64,000 bases of DNA from Paenibacillus lentus (GTDB lineage: Bacteria; Bacillota; Bacilli; Paenibacillales; Paenibacillaceae): contig NZ_CP034248.1 of NCBI RefSeq assembly GCF_003931855.1, positions 2,728,001 through 2,792,000 of the forward strand, given 5' to 3'. A program made the position numbers and the translations under genes. The notes beneath the pieces are model-generated. The model made no database searches and was not told where the DNA came from. It saw nothing but the letters and a program-made list of their open reading frames with translations. Every line of letters starts with the position of its first letter. The stretch's first letter is position 1. This document shows positions 27,544 to 36,357 of this stretch, in pieces.

Positions 27544-28971
27544 ATGAAAACAAGACAAGTAAAGAGACTAACGCTTACCATGATTGCAGTGATGATGATG
27601 TCGCTCATATTGCCGGCTTGCGGAGGCAAATCAGATGCTGCTGATATCGTCGTGATCGGAGGCGGAGGTGCAGGCATGTCTGCGGCCATTGAGGCGCATA
27701 ATCTGGGGGCCAAGGTCGTTCTGCTGGAAAAAATGCCAATGCTCGGTGGAAATACGGCTCGGGCTGAAGGTGGGCTGAATGCTGCTGGCACAGAGTATCA
27801 GAAGGCGCAAGGGATTGAAGACAGTCCTGAGCTGCATTTTGAAGATACCATGAAGGGCGGGAAAAATGTAAATAACCCGGATCTTGTCAAGGTGTTGACA
27901 GATAACGCTGCAGAATCGATTCAATTCCTGAAGAAGAACGGCGCTGAGTTGTCGGAGGTTGGCAAAGCGGGGGGGGCTAGTGTTCCGCGGATTCATCGGC
28001 CGGAGGGCGGGGAAGCGGCAGGTAATTTTATGGTGATCGCTCTTAAGAAGAAATTAGAGGAATTGAATGTCGACGTTCGTCTACAGCATAGTGTAACTGA
28101 AATCGTGACGGATAAAGAAGGCAACGTCACTGGGGTCAAGGGTGCGGATAAAGAAGGAAAAACATTTGAAATCCAAGCCAAGGCCGTCATTCTGGCGACG
28201 GGCGGATTTGGTGCTAACCTGGATATGGTCGTTAAATATAATTCTGATTTAGAAGGATTCGCTACGACGAATGCCCCGGGAGCGCAGGGCGATGGCATAC
28301 AACTAGCGGAGGCTGTAGGAGCCAAGCTGGTGGATATGAAAGAAATTCAGATTCACCCTACTACCATTCCGGGTGAAGGTGTGCTTATTACGGAAGGGGT
28401 CCGGGGAGACGGAGCGATTCTCGTGAACCAGGAAGGGATTCGCTTCACGAACGAGCTCCTGACTAGAGATGTGGTATCTAAGAATATTTTGGCTCAGACC
28501 GACAAAATTGCTTATTTGATCTTTAATGATGAGCTTCGCGGGACGTTGAAAGCAACGGATACGTACTTTGAAATGGGGCTTGTCGAAGAAGGGCAGACGA
28601 TCGCCGAACTGGCGGGCAAAATCAATGTCGATGCTGCTGTTTTAGAGCAAACTGTTCATCGTTACAGCGAGTTTAAAGAGGCGGGCGTGGATGAAGACTT
28701 CCAGCGTGATGATATGCGCCTTGATTTCAAGAAGGGCAATTATTATGCCATTAAAGTGACGCCAGGTATTCATCATACTATGGGCGGTGTCATGATTAAT
28801 ACCCAAGCACAGGTGCTGAACGAAGCGGGCAATGCTATTGCAAACCTCTATGCGGCGGGTGAGGTTACGGGTGGTGTTCACGGAGCAAACCGGCTTGGCG
28901 GTAATGCGCTGGCTGATATTACGACTTTCGGACGCATTGCTGCTCAGGAAGCCGTGAAATCGCTCGATTAA
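27544..28971 (+). CDS. Lipoprotein fumarate-reductase-like flavoprotein (flavocytochrome c family, no heme domain)
   Basis: The 475-residue protein has a lipoprotein signal peptide with LPAC (Cys26), then a FAD domain (IVVIGGGGAGMSAA, 35-48; LGGNTARAEGG). Residues equivalent to the fumarate-binding set of Shewanella Fcc3 are visible: His in QIHPTT, Arg in LLTRDVVS, His-His in HHTMGGV and Arg in GANRLGGN. It therefore probably reduces fumarate or a related unsaturated acid outside the membrane. Heme and FMN domains are missing from the chain; an FMN-binding lipoprotein is encoded next. The ATG at 27544 follows GAGGGG. Electron donor is unknown. Confidence 0.85.
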   Translation: MKTRQVKRLTLTMIAVMMMSLILPACGGKSDAADIVVIGGGGAGMSAAIEAHNLGAKVVLLEKMPMLGGNTARAEGGLNAAGTEYQKAQGIEDSPELHFEDTMKGGKNVNNPDLVKVLTDNAAESIQFLKKNGAELSEVGKAGGASVPRIHRPEGGEAAGNFMVIALKKKLEELNVDVRLQHSVTEIVTDKEGNVTGVKGADKEGKTFEIQAKAVILATGGFGANLDMVVKYNSDLEGFATTNAPGAQGDGIQLAEAVGAKLVDMKEIQIHPTTIPGEGVLITEGVRGDGAILVNQEGIRFTNELLTRDVVSKNILAQTDKIAYLIFNDELRGTLKATDTYFEMGLVEEGQTIAELAGKINVDAAVLEQTVHRYSEFKEAGVDEDFQRDDMRLDFKKGNYYAIKVTPGIHHTMGGVMINTQAQVLNEAGNAIANLYAAGEVTGGVHGANRLGGNALADITTFGRIAAQEAVKSLD

Positions 28972-29008
28972 TAGGTTTCAATAATGAAAGAAAGGGGAGG
29001 GAGAAACC

Positions 29009-29362
29009 ATGCGTAGATCAGTTAAGAATGTAGGAGCGGCCATGATAGCAGCATTATTTATACTGGCTGGTTGCTCGAGCAGTGGCGGGCAATATATCGA
29101 TGGAATATATGAGGGCAGCGCTCAAGGGGCCAAAAGCGAAATCAAGGTCTCCGTTGAAGTAAAGGGAGAGAAGATCAGCAAGATCGAAATTGTTGAGCAT
29201 GGCGAAACGCAAAGCATTGTTGATGCAGCCATTGAAACGACGATTCCGGAAATCATTAAGGAACAATCTACGGAGGATATAGATGTTATATCCGGCGCCT
29301 CCAAATCGAGCGAGGCAGTTGTACAAGCGGTGGAAAGCGCGCTTAGCAACGCAAAAAAATAA
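29009..29362 (+). CDS. FMN-binding lipoprotein, predicted covalently flavinylated
   Basis: The 117-residue protein has a lipobox LAGC (Cys22) and a single FMN_bind domain. SGASKS (95-100) fits the ApbE flavin-transferase motif, so FMN should be attached through phosphoester to Ser100. It follows the flavoprotein by 37 bases after its own AAGGGGAGGG site. The two genes look like a reductase split into catalytic and electron-carrier lipoproteins. Confidence 0.85.
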   Translation: MRRSVKNVGAAMIAALFILAGCSSSGGQYIDGIYEGSAQGAKSEIKVSVEVKGEKISKIEIVEHGETQSIVDAAIETTIPEIIKEQSTEDIDVISGASKSSEAVVQAVESALSNAKK

Positions 29363-29373
29363 CATCAATCTTA

Positions 29374-29420
29374 ACAAAGGGCACCCAATATCGTTTTCCA
29401 ACGATAGGGTGCCCTTGTAT
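29374..29420. terminator. Bidirectional terminator
   Basis: A long stem (AAGGGCACCC, 29377-29386, with GGGTGCCCTT, 29407-29416, plus inner ATATCGTT/AACGATA pairing) sits between convergent genes and can serve both, although T tracts are short. Confidence 0.7.
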
Positions 29421-29438
29421 TGTAAGCAGTCGCGATGT

Positions 29439-29717
29439 TTATTGGCTAATGGTCGCTGTGATTTCCTCATCCAGCTCTAAGGTGATATCATCCTTAAATG
29501 CCCGGATGCCGTATTCCTTGAATACATATTGCATGATCGCCTCAATGATATTCAGCTCGATCAAGTAGCGGCTGCGTCCATTAGCCCATACCTCTCCAGT
29601 ATAACCTGTATCTTCATCCCAGCTCAGTTCTACTTGGATATCGGTAGGACGCAAGCCGGTTCGATCTGCCGTATGAATGCAAATGGCGTTGATGATTTCA
29701 TCCATGCTAAGAATCAT
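29439..29717 (-). CDS. DUF2653/YxcD-like small protein
   Basis: The 92-residue acidic protein (DEIINAICIHTADRTGLRP ... VEVELSWDED-type segment ... AIMQYVFKEYGIRAF) resembles the DUF2653 (YxcD) family of Bacillales. No function is known. It follows the next minus-strand gene by three bases, and its GGAGGAAG ribosome site lies inside that gene's last codons. Start could be 29717 or the Met at 29705. Confidence 0.6.
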   Translation of the reverse strand: MILSMDEIINAICIHTADRTGLRPTDIQVELSWDEDTGYTGEVWANGRSRYLIELNIIEAIMQYVFKEYGIRAFKDDITLELDEEITATISQ

Positions 29718-29720
29718 AAG

Positions 29721-30185
29721 TTAATATCTTCCTCCACGGTTGTTGTAATCATCGTTGCGCGGACCTTGATAGGTTTGCACCTGTGGCTTCTTGAATCTAC
29801 GGAAGAGGGCGATGGCTACGACGATGATTAAGTAGATGGCGAACAGGTTAACGGCCAGGCCGAGCAATTCGCCAAAGAAGCCCATGCCTCCGAACAGCCC
29901 GCCGAATAGAAGTCCGGCCAATCCACCGACCATCATCCCCTTCATAAAGCTGCCGCCGCCAAAAAATCCGGTTCTGTTATTGTTCACTCCGTTCGTCGTA
30001 GAAGTGGACTTGTTCGTCGTGTTGGATTCCGATTTGTTTACTGTGCTTGATTTCTTCGGCGTGTTAGTATAGCTCCGCGGGCCGGATTTAAAGCCGCCAC
30101 CACGTCTTGCATCGGCGAAATCTGTAGCTGTGAATGCAAAGAATAATGTGAAGACCATAGCGAGCAGTGTCATTTTTTTGAACAT
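29721..30185 (-). CDS. Secreted or membrane protein with glycine-rich hydrophobic tail
   Basis: The 154-residue protein has an N-terminal signal peptide (about 1-26), an Arg/Gly segment (ARRGGGFKSG), and a Ser/Thr/Asn-rich low-complexity linker (40-70). A Gly-Phe-rich hydrophobic region (GGGSFMKGMMVGGLAGLL) and a final membrane helix (about 108-130) with a basic tail follow. The N-terminal layout recalls bacterial Tim44-like proteins, but the Tim44 domain itself is absent. Function unknown. Confidence 0.6.
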   Translation of the reverse strand: MFKKMTLLAMVFTLFFAFTATDFADARRGGGFKSGPRSYTNTPKKSSTVNKSESNTTNKSTSTTNGVNNNRTGFFGGGSFMKGMMVGGLAGLLFGGLFGGMGFFGELLGLAVNLFAIYLIIVVAIALFRRFKKPQVQTYQGPRNDDYNNRGGRY

Positions 30186-30381
30186 ACCTAGAGTAAACCT
30201 CCTACTGTAAATGTGTGTTTATATAAGAGTATATACGAAATTCCTGAATAATAGTTTCAATTTTTAAAAGAAAGAATCATTTGTATAAAGTACCAATTAA
30301 TTTTGCATCCTACACAATAAGAAACTGCCTAACCAGCAGATTCAATACATGCCGTAGGAAGGCGAAGGCAGGTGCTTACAG

Positions 30382-30750
30382 ATGGGTGAAAAGAACATTC
30401 TCGCTTATTTTAAAAGCCCGGAAGAAGCGGAGGGGGCAGCTCGAAAGCTGCAGGCCCTTCGGGTGGTTGATTTATCCATCGATCGCTTTAGTAAATATCC
30501 CGGGGAAGGCTATGATCCCTTGAATCCGATCACCGGCAAAATATCCAGTCTGGCAGCAGTTACACAGGATGGGGAAATAACCAATCCATCGGCAGGTATT
30601 TTGGCGGCCGCAGATCCCGCTGCAAGCGGGATGAGCCATGGGGGCCAGGGAGGGCCGACAGGCCATGATATTCTACTCACAGTCGTCGTGGACGAGTCGA
30701 GCCATCATCAAGCTCTGCGCATCATTGAAGAAGTAGGCGGCATAACGTAG
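30382..30750 (+). CDS. Hypothetical protein of 122 residues
   Basis: I do not recognise this family. The N-terminus (NILAYFKSPEEAEGAARKLQ) and C-terminus (HDILLTVVVDESSHHQALRIIEEVGG) look like the two halves of a ferredoxin-like beta-alpha-beta fold, separated by a Gly/Pro/Ala-rich loop (about 43-90). The ATG follows AGGTG. It is followed by a YfhD-like gene 30 bases on with a strong ribosome site, so the two are probably co-transcribed. Confidence 0.6.
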   Translation: MGEKNILAYFKSPEEAEGAARKLQALRVVDLSIDRFSKYPGEGYDPLNPITGKISSLAAVTQDGEITNPSAGILAAADPAASGMSHGGQGGPTGHDILLTVVVDESSHHQALRIIEEVGGIT

Positions 30751-30780
30751 TCGCAAATATTCGAAGGAGGACAAGAGATC

Positions 30781-30951
30781 ATGAGCGAGCACAAGCGGGA
30801 CGCAAAACGTCCTTACTCAGCGAAAATATCCGGATCATCCGTTGGACACAATGAGGATGTAGAATTTTCGGAAGAACTGGCCGATCAGGAGGACTGGGAA
30901 GCGCTGGAGCGCAGTGAGCGGGCAGATCGTCGTCAACAACAGCGCCGCTAA
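30781..30951 (+). CDS. YfhD-family small acidic/basic protein
   Basis: A 56-residue frame begins MSEHKRDAKRPYSAK. Its core DVEFSEELADQEDWEALERS followed by ERADRRQQQ is the pattern of the YfhD family, short proteins of Bacillales with no known function. A GGAGG ribosome site precedes the ATG and a terminator follows 25 bases after the stop. Confidence 0.7.
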   Translation: MSEHKRDAKRPYSAKISGSSVGHNEDVEFSEELADQEDWEALERSERADRRQQQRR

Positions 30952-30973
30952 TTGCAGCAATATATAGACGTAA

Positions 30974-31012
30974 AGAGCAAAAGACCTTATTTGCGGTCTT
31001 TTGCTTTTTCTT
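30974..31012 (+). terminator. Terminator after the YfhD-like gene
   Basis: GCAAAAGACC (30977-30986) pairs with GGTCTTTTGC (30995-31004), followed by T5. Confidence 0.88.
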
Positions 31013-31124
31013 CTTTATGGATTATATGACCAGCTTCATATCTTATGTAATTGACCGCTGAAAAATGGATTGACAGCATGTTGTCGGCCTTTTAACTTCA
31101 AAGCATATAGTCAGGAGGAAAAAG

Positions 31125-32255
31125 ATGATGGACACGATCAAAATAGGTATTATCGGTGCTGGACAAATCGGCAAAGCGCATCTGGAAGAGTACGTAAATA
31201 TTCCAGGCGTCGAGGTTATTGCTATATGTGATATAAATCTTGATGAGGCTAAGCGGGTGGCGGCCAAGTACAGCGTATCCAAGGTTTATACCGACTACCG
31301 GGAAATGCTCCAGCAGCAAAAGCTTGATGCCATCGATGTATGTCTTCATAACAACTATCATATGCCGGTGACAATAGCAGCTCTAGAGGCTGGCATGCAT
31401 GTATATTGCGAGAAGCCGATCGCGGGCTCTTATGCCGATGGTCTGAAAATGCTGGAGACCGCTAAGGCTTGCGGCAAGCTGCTGCATATTCAATTAGCGC
31501 ATCTCTTTCATATCGAGACAAGGGTCGCCAAACAATTAATTGATGCAGGCAAGCTAGGCAAGCTGTATCATGCCAGATCCACAGGATTTCGGCGTCGCAA
31601 CCGACCTTATATCGATGGCTATGGCTCTGCGGCGTTTACGAGGAAAGAAACCGCTGGTGGTGGAGCTTTATACGATATGGGGGTATACCATATTGCCCGC
31701 ATGCTCTATTTGATGGGCAATCCGAAAGTAGAGCGGATCGTCGGACGCACGTATCAAGAAATGGCGATGGATGAGGAGCGCAGACTTCGTTCCGGATTCG
31801 ATGTCGAGGAGATGGCCGCTGGATTAGTCTGCCTGGAGGGCGGAATAACGCTGGATATTATCGAGTCCTGGGCGCTGCAGCTCGGCGGCTTGGAGGGCAG
31901 CGCGATCGTCGGATCGGAAGGCGGAATCCGCTTGTCTGGAGCTGTGTCGGACAGGGAAAAGCACGGCTTCAGCTTCCACACGACCATCGCCGATTTGGAC
32001 ATGGATTGCACGATAAATTTGGAGCGGGCAGAGTGGCGGCAGCGGATGCTAAGTCGTTATCCAGATGCCTATATCTCTTCTCAGCACCATTGGATTGCAG
32101 CCCTACAAGGACAGGTGGCGTTGCTGCCCACGGCAGATATCGCACTCAATACTATGCTAATCAGCGAAGGGCTGTATTACTCTCAACAAATAGGGCGTGA
32201 AGTAAGTGCGGAGGAGGTCATACAAGCCTCCAAATCGACTTCAATCGTGCTCTAG
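31125..32255 (+). CDS. Gfo/Idh/MocA-family oxidoreductase
   Basis: The 376-residue protein has an N-terminal Rossmann NAD(P) fold (GIIGAGQIGKAH, 8-19), the EKP motif (CEKPIAG, Lys97) and a C-terminal Gfo/Idh domain containing GGGALYDMGVYHIARML with the conserved Asp and His. The family oxidises or reduces sugars and inositols; the substrate cannot be named. The start could be the ATG at 31125 or 31128, after AGGAGG. Neighbours do not suggest a pathway. Confidence 0.85.
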   Translation: MMDTIKIGIIGAGQIGKAHLEEYVNIPGVEVIAICDINLDEAKRVAAKYSVSKVYTDYREMLQQQKLDAIDVCLHNNYHMPVTIAALEAGMHVYCEKPIAGSYADGLKMLETAKACGKLLHIQLAHLFHIETRVAKQLIDAGKLGKLYHARSTGFRRRNRPYIDGYGSAAFTRKETAGGGALYDMGVYHIARMLYLMGNPKVERIVGRTYQEMAMDEERRLRSGFDVEEMAAGLVCLEGGITLDIIESWALQLGGLEGSAIVGSEGGIRLSGAVSDREKHGFSFHTTIADLDMDCTINLERAEWRQRMLSRYPDAYISSQHHWIAALQGQVALLPTADIALNTMLISEGLYYSQQIGREVSAEEVIQASKSTSIVL

Positions 32256-32280
32256 CCGCTGTTATATCGGCTTTTTGTTT
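32252..32280 (+). terminator. Weak terminator after the oxidoreductase
   Basis: AGCCG (32254-32258) and CGGCT (32268-32272) form a short stem followed by TTTTGTTT. Confidence 0.4.
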
Positions 32281-32340
32281 CCCTTGGTATTATATAGTAC
32301 AATAAAGGGTATGCGTAGGAACTGAGGAGGATAAAGCAAG

Positions 32341-33309
32341 ATGATCTGGAAGGAAATAACTATAGATACAACAGAAGAAGCAGTAGAGATGATTACCAAC
32401 TTTTTACATGAAGCGGGAGCTGGTGGTGTAACCATTGAGGAATATGTGGATAACGACAAGCCTAGAGATACCTCCTTGGGACAATGGTTTGAGATTCCTC
32501 CCAATGACATTCCTGAGGGAGAGGCTAGAATCAGCGGTTATTTCCCGGATGGGACGGACATAGATTCGGTAATAGCTACCGTGAAGGAACGAATTGCAGA
32601 GCTTGCTGAATATGATATCGATGCAGGCCGTGCGAATATTGCCGTGAAGGATGTAAGCGAGGATGACTGGGCAAATAACTGGAAGCAATATTTCAAGCCG
32701 ATCCGGGTGTCAGAGCAATTGACGATCAAGCCTACCTGGGAGGAGTATGCGCCCGAATCCGAAAAAGAGAAGATCATCGAGCTTGATCCGGGAATGGCCT
32801 TCGGAACGGGTACACATCCGACGACATCGCTTTGTTTGCGCACGCTTGAAGGCGTTATCCAGCAAGGGGATGAAGTTATTGACGTTGGGACAGGCTCCGG
32901 GATACTTGCCATCGGTGCAAGCAAGCTCGGCGCAGCCCATGTTCTTGCGTTAGATTTAGATCCGGTAGCTGTCTCCAGTGCTTTGGAGAATACGCGACTG
33001 AATGGCCTTGAGGATCGGATTACTGTTGTAGAGAGTGATCTGTTATCCGTTTTGAAGCAGGAGGCGGGAGCAGAGCTTAACGTTAAGCTGCCGGTTCGTG
33101 TTGTTGTTGCTAATATATTGGCGGAAATCATATTATTGTTCATCGACGATGTCTATGAGGCGCTGCAGCCTGGCGGTTATTATATTGCCTCGGGGATTTA
33201 CAAGAACAAAGAACAAGCCGTGGAGGAAGCTCTGCTTGCCGCGGGATTTGAGATCAAGGAAACAGCCAGGGAAGAAGAGTGGGTTGCTTTCGTGGCGAGA
33301 AAGAGGTAG
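32341..33309 (+). CDS. prmA: Ribosomal protein L11 methyltransferase
   Basis: The 322-residue SAM enzyme has an N-terminal L11-binding domain and a Rossmann methyltransferase with DPGMAFGTGTHPTTSLCL and VIDVGTGSGILAIGASKLGA, plus VANILAEIILLF (the NPxx-like catalytic region). It trimethylates L11. The ATG follows AGGAGG. In B. subtilis it follows dnaJ directly; here the flavoprotein block has been inserted between. Confidence 0.95.
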   Translation: MIWKEITIDTTEEAVEMITNFLHEAGAGGVTIEEYVDNDKPRDTSLGQWFEIPPNDIPEGEARISGYFPDGTDIDSVIATVKERIAELAEYDIDAGRANIAVKDVSEDDWANNWKQYFKPIRVSEQLTIKPTWEEYAPESEKEKIIELDPGMAFGTGTHPTTSLCLRTLEGVIQQGDEVIDVGTGSGILAIGASKLGAAHVLALDLDPVAVSSALENTRLNGLEDRITVVESDLLSVLKQEAGAELNVKLPVRVVVANILAEIILLFIDDVYEALQPGGYYIASGIYKNKEQAVEEALLAAGFEIKETAREEEWVAFVARKR

Positions 33310-33315
33310 CCATTC

Positions 33316-33999
33316 ATGGATTTCCTAAATCAGATATTGCGTGTTCCTTTAGATCAGCTGCCCTATTTATTAATTTCGCTGATCATTGCATTTACCGTTC
33401 ATGAATTTGCCCATGCTTATTTCGCCAACAAGTTTGGTGATCCGACGGCGAGGCTGCAGGGGCGGGTGACGCTTAACCCCGTTGTCCATTTCGATCTGCT
33501 CGGAGTGATCTTTCTTCTGATTGCGGGGTTTGGCTGGGCAAGGCCGGTACCCGTCAACCGGGACAATTTTGATAGGCCGCGGCAAATGGGGATTATTGTA
33601 TCCGCGGCAGGGCCGCTCAGTAACTTGCTGCTCGGCTTTCTCGGAACGATGATTTATACCGCGCTATCTCAATTCGGCATGTTAAACATGATCTCGAACG
33701 AAATTTTGTTTATTGCGGTACATAATTTTTTTGGCTATTTTATTATTTTGAATTTTTTTCTATTCTTATTCAACTTAGTACCGTTGCCTCCACTGGATGG
33801 CTATCGTCTACTGGAGGATATTGTGCCTGACCACGTTAGAATTAAACTGAAGCAGGTTGAACACTGGTCTATTTTAATATTTTTAGTCATTTTGATCGTT
33901 CCGCCGCTTCGGAATATTACGATAGAGCCACTTTGGGACGTAGCAAAACTGATTTATTTCCAATTCGCAAATTTCTTCATTATACTGTTTGGCGGTTAA
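33316..33999 (+). CDS. Site-2 protease family (M50) membrane metalloprotease
   Basis: The 227-residue membrane protein carries the zinc motif HEFAH (residues 29-33) in a first helix and the second motif LVPLPPLDGYRLL, whose Asp is the third ligand. There are about five or six hydrophobic segments. It is the compact S2P type without PDZ domain. It starts 6 bases after prmA. Its substrate is unknown. Confidence 0.85.
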   Translation: MDFLNQILRVPLDQLPYLLISLIIAFTVHEFAHAYFANKFGDPTARLQGRVTLNPVVHFDLLGVIFLLIAGFGWARPVPVNRDNFDRPRQMGIIVSAAGPLSNLLLGFLGTMIYTALSQFGMLNMISNEILFIAVHNFFGYFIILNFFLFLFNLVPLPPLDGYRLLEDIVPDHVRIKLKQVEHWSILIFLVILIVPPLRNITIEPLWDVAKLIYFQFANFFIILFGG

Positions 34000-34091
34000 A
34001 ATCCCTCCTTTGTTTCGGGTAATAAGTACTGGAATCCATAAATCAAAAGTTGTATGATGTTCTTTGGTGATAAAGGTGAGGTTGATGATAA

Positions 34092-34856
34092 ATGCAGCGC
34101 TATTTTATTGATCCCGAACAATTTGGGGACAAGATGGTAAGCATAACCGGCGAAGACGCTCGTCATATCGGCAAAGTGATGCGATCCAAGCCTGAAGATA
34201 AGCTGATAGTCAGTGACGGGCTGGCGAGGGAAGCGCTTGTCGAGATCGTAGAGATCGAAGCGCAGCAGGTGACTGCCCGCATCATTGAAATGCTCGAGGC
34301 CACCGGTGAGCCGCGCGTTCAGGTTACGTTGGCCCAGAGTCTGCCGAAAGGCGATAAGATGGAGATAGTGATTCAGAAATGCACAGAAATCGGCGCTTCT
34401 TCCTTCCTGCCTTTTATGTCGGAACGGACGGTTGTCCAATACGATCCAAAGAAAGAAGAGAAGCGGATGGCCCGCTGGCGTAAAATTGCCAAAGAAGCGG
34501 CGGAGCAGGCCCATCGCAGTAAAATTCCAGCGATTGAAGCACCTGTATCTTGGAAGGAACTGCTGGCGAAACTGCCTGAATATGAGCTCGCTTGTGTATG
34601 CTATGAGAAGGAGCACGGCCAGCAGTTGCGGGACGTGCTAAAGCCTTTTTTCCAGCGTCTAGGGGATAAGGCGCCTTCAAGGGTGATGATCGTAGTCGGA
34701 CCCGAAGGCGGTTTCGCAGAGCAAGAGATTGAGCAATTAGAAGCGGCGGGTGCCGTAACCGTAGGCTTGGGCCGAAGAATATTAAGGACAGAGACAGCCG
34801 GAATGGCCGCTTTAACTTGCATCATGTATGAAACTGGAGAAATGGGGGAGATTTGA
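34092..34856 (+). CDS. rsmE: 16S rRNA (uracil1498-N3)-methyltransferase
   Basis: The 254-residue SPOUT enzyme has a PUA-like N-terminus (HIGKVMRSKPEDKLIVSDG), LAQSLPKGDKMEIVIQKCTEIG, and the knot region IVVGPEGGFAEQEIE with LGRRILRTETAGMAAL. Its position between prmA and mtaB matches B. subtilis yqeU. It ends 3 bases before mtaB. Confidence 0.95.
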   Translation: MQRYFIDPEQFGDKMVSITGEDARHIGKVMRSKPEDKLIVSDGLAREALVEIVEIEAQQVTARIIEMLEATGEPRVQVTLAQSLPKGDKMEIVIQKCTEIGASSFLPFMSERTVVQYDPKKEEKRMARWRKIAKEAAEQAHRSKIPAIEAPVSWKELLAKLPEYELACVCYEKEHGQQLRDVLKPFFQRLGDKAPSRVMIVVGPEGGFAEQEIEQLEAAGAVTVGLGRRILRTETAGMAALTCIMYETGEMGEI

Positions 34857-34859
34857 ACA

Positions 34860-36200
34860 ATGCCATCCGTTGCTTTTTACACACTCGGCTGCAAAGTCAA
34901 CTTCTATGATACAGAAGCTATATGGCAGCTTTTCAAAAACGAAGGCTACGAGCAGGTCGATTTCGAACAGACCGCCGATGTATATCTAATAAATACTTGT
35001 ACAGTCACCAACACAGGGGATAAGAAATCGCGGCAAATTATTCGCCGTGCGATTCGGCGTAATCCCGATGCCATTATTGCGGTTACCGGCTGCTACGCCC
35101 AGACATCGCCGGCTGAAATATTGGATATCCCTGGGGTTGATCTTGTTATCGGTACACAGGATCGCGAGAAAATTATGCCCCTAATCGGACAGCTTCAGCA
35201 GCAGCGTCTACCTATTAATGCTGTCCGCAATATTATGAAAACTCGAGATTTTGAAGAACTGGATGTGCCGGATTTCGCAGACCGTACGCGCGCTTTTCTT
35301 AAAATCCAGGAAGGCTGCAATAACTTCTGTACATTCTGTATCATTCCATGGTCACGAGGATTGTCCCGCAGCCGTGATCCACAGAGTGTCGTGAATCAGG
35401 CAAGGCAGCTTGTTGCTGCCGGTTATAAGGAAATCGTACTAACCGGTATTCATACCGGAGGATACGGAGATGATCTGGAAAACTACCGTTTATCCGATCT
35501 GCTCTGGGAGCTGGACAAGGTCGAAGGACTAGAGCGGGTAAGAATCAGCTCCATTGAAGCGAGTCAAATTGATGAGAAAATGCTTGAAGTGTTGAAGGGC
35601 TCCAGCAAAATGTGCCGGCACTTCCATATTCCGCTGCAAGCAGGCAGCAATGAAGTGCTTAAACGGATGAGACGTAAATACACGATTGAAGAATTTGAGC
35701 AAAAGATCAAAATGATCCGTGATTTCATGCCGGATGTGGCCATTACGACGGATATTATTGTTGGCTTCCCAGGGGAGACTGATGAATTGTTCCGGGAAGG
35801 CTTCGAAGCGATTAAGCGCATCGGCTTCTCTGAGATGCATGTGTTTCCTTATTCCAAACGGACAGGTACACCTGCGGCGCGGATGGAAGATCAGGTAGAC
35901 GAGGAAGTGAAGCACGCTCGCGTGCATGAATTGATCGATCTATCGGAAACGATGCAGCTGGCATATGCGCAGAATTTCATCGGGCAAGTGTTGGATATTA
36001 TTCCGGAGAAGGATGAAAAGGGCGTGTCCGGCGAAGGGTATGCTACTGGATTCAGTGACAACTATTTGCAGGTTCGCTTCGAGGCTCCGGGGGACTTGAC
36101 CGGGAAAGTATGCCGGGTGAAGCTGACGGAAGCCGGCGTTAATACTTGTGAGGGTCAGCTTGTGCGCATTTTGGAAGATACTCCGAAAGCATTGGCTTAA
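34860..36200 (+). CDS. mtaB: tRNA t6A37 methylthiotransferase MtaB
   Basis: The 446-residue protein has the MTTase N-terminal domain (TLGCKVNFYDTEAIW, with further Cys in NTCTVTN and TGCYAQ), the radical SAM cluster motif GCNNFCTFCIIPWSRG, and a C-terminal TRAM domain. It converts t6A to ms2t6A at position 37 of tRNAs reading ANN codons. It is translated with rsmE (3-base gap). Confidence 0.95.
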   Translation: MPSVAFYTLGCKVNFYDTEAIWQLFKNEGYEQVDFEQTADVYLINTCTVTNTGDKKSRQIIRRAIRRNPDAIIAVTGCYAQTSPAEILDIPGVDLVIGTQDREKIMPLIGQLQQQRLPINAVRNIMKTRDFEELDVPDFADRTRAFLKIQEGCNNFCTFCIIPWSRGLSRSRDPQSVVNQARQLVAAGYKEIVLTGIHTGGYGDDLENYRLSDLLWELDKVEGLERVRISSIEASQIDEKMLEVLKGSSKMCRHFHIPLQAGSNEVLKRMRRKYTIEEFEQKIKMIRDFMPDVAITTDIIVGFPGETDELFREGFEAIKRIGFSEMHVFPYSKRTGTPAARMEDQVDEEVKHARVHELIDLSETMQLAYAQNFIGQVLDIIPEKDEKGVSGEGYATGFSDNYLQVRFEAPGDLTGKVCRVKLTEAGVNTCEGQLVRILEDTPKALA

Positions 36201-36233
36201 TGGAGGATCATACAGTTAATCATATATTTATCT

Positions 36234-36268
36234 TCAAGGATTTCACCCCGAAGGGGTGAAGTCCTTGT
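36234..36268 (+). terminator. Hairpin after mtaB
   Basis: AAGGA-TTTCACCCC pairs with GGGGTGAA-TCCTT (36236-36265), a long stem with a tiny loop. Only GTTG follows, so it is a poor intrinsic terminator and may protect the 3' end. Confidence 0.45.
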
Positions 36269-36357
36269 TGTCCATTGTGGGTGTTATCCCGGGTATGGGG
36301 CAAGCAGAGAAGCATGTTTACATAAATGATGTTCCAGGATTAAGGAGGGGTAATGTC

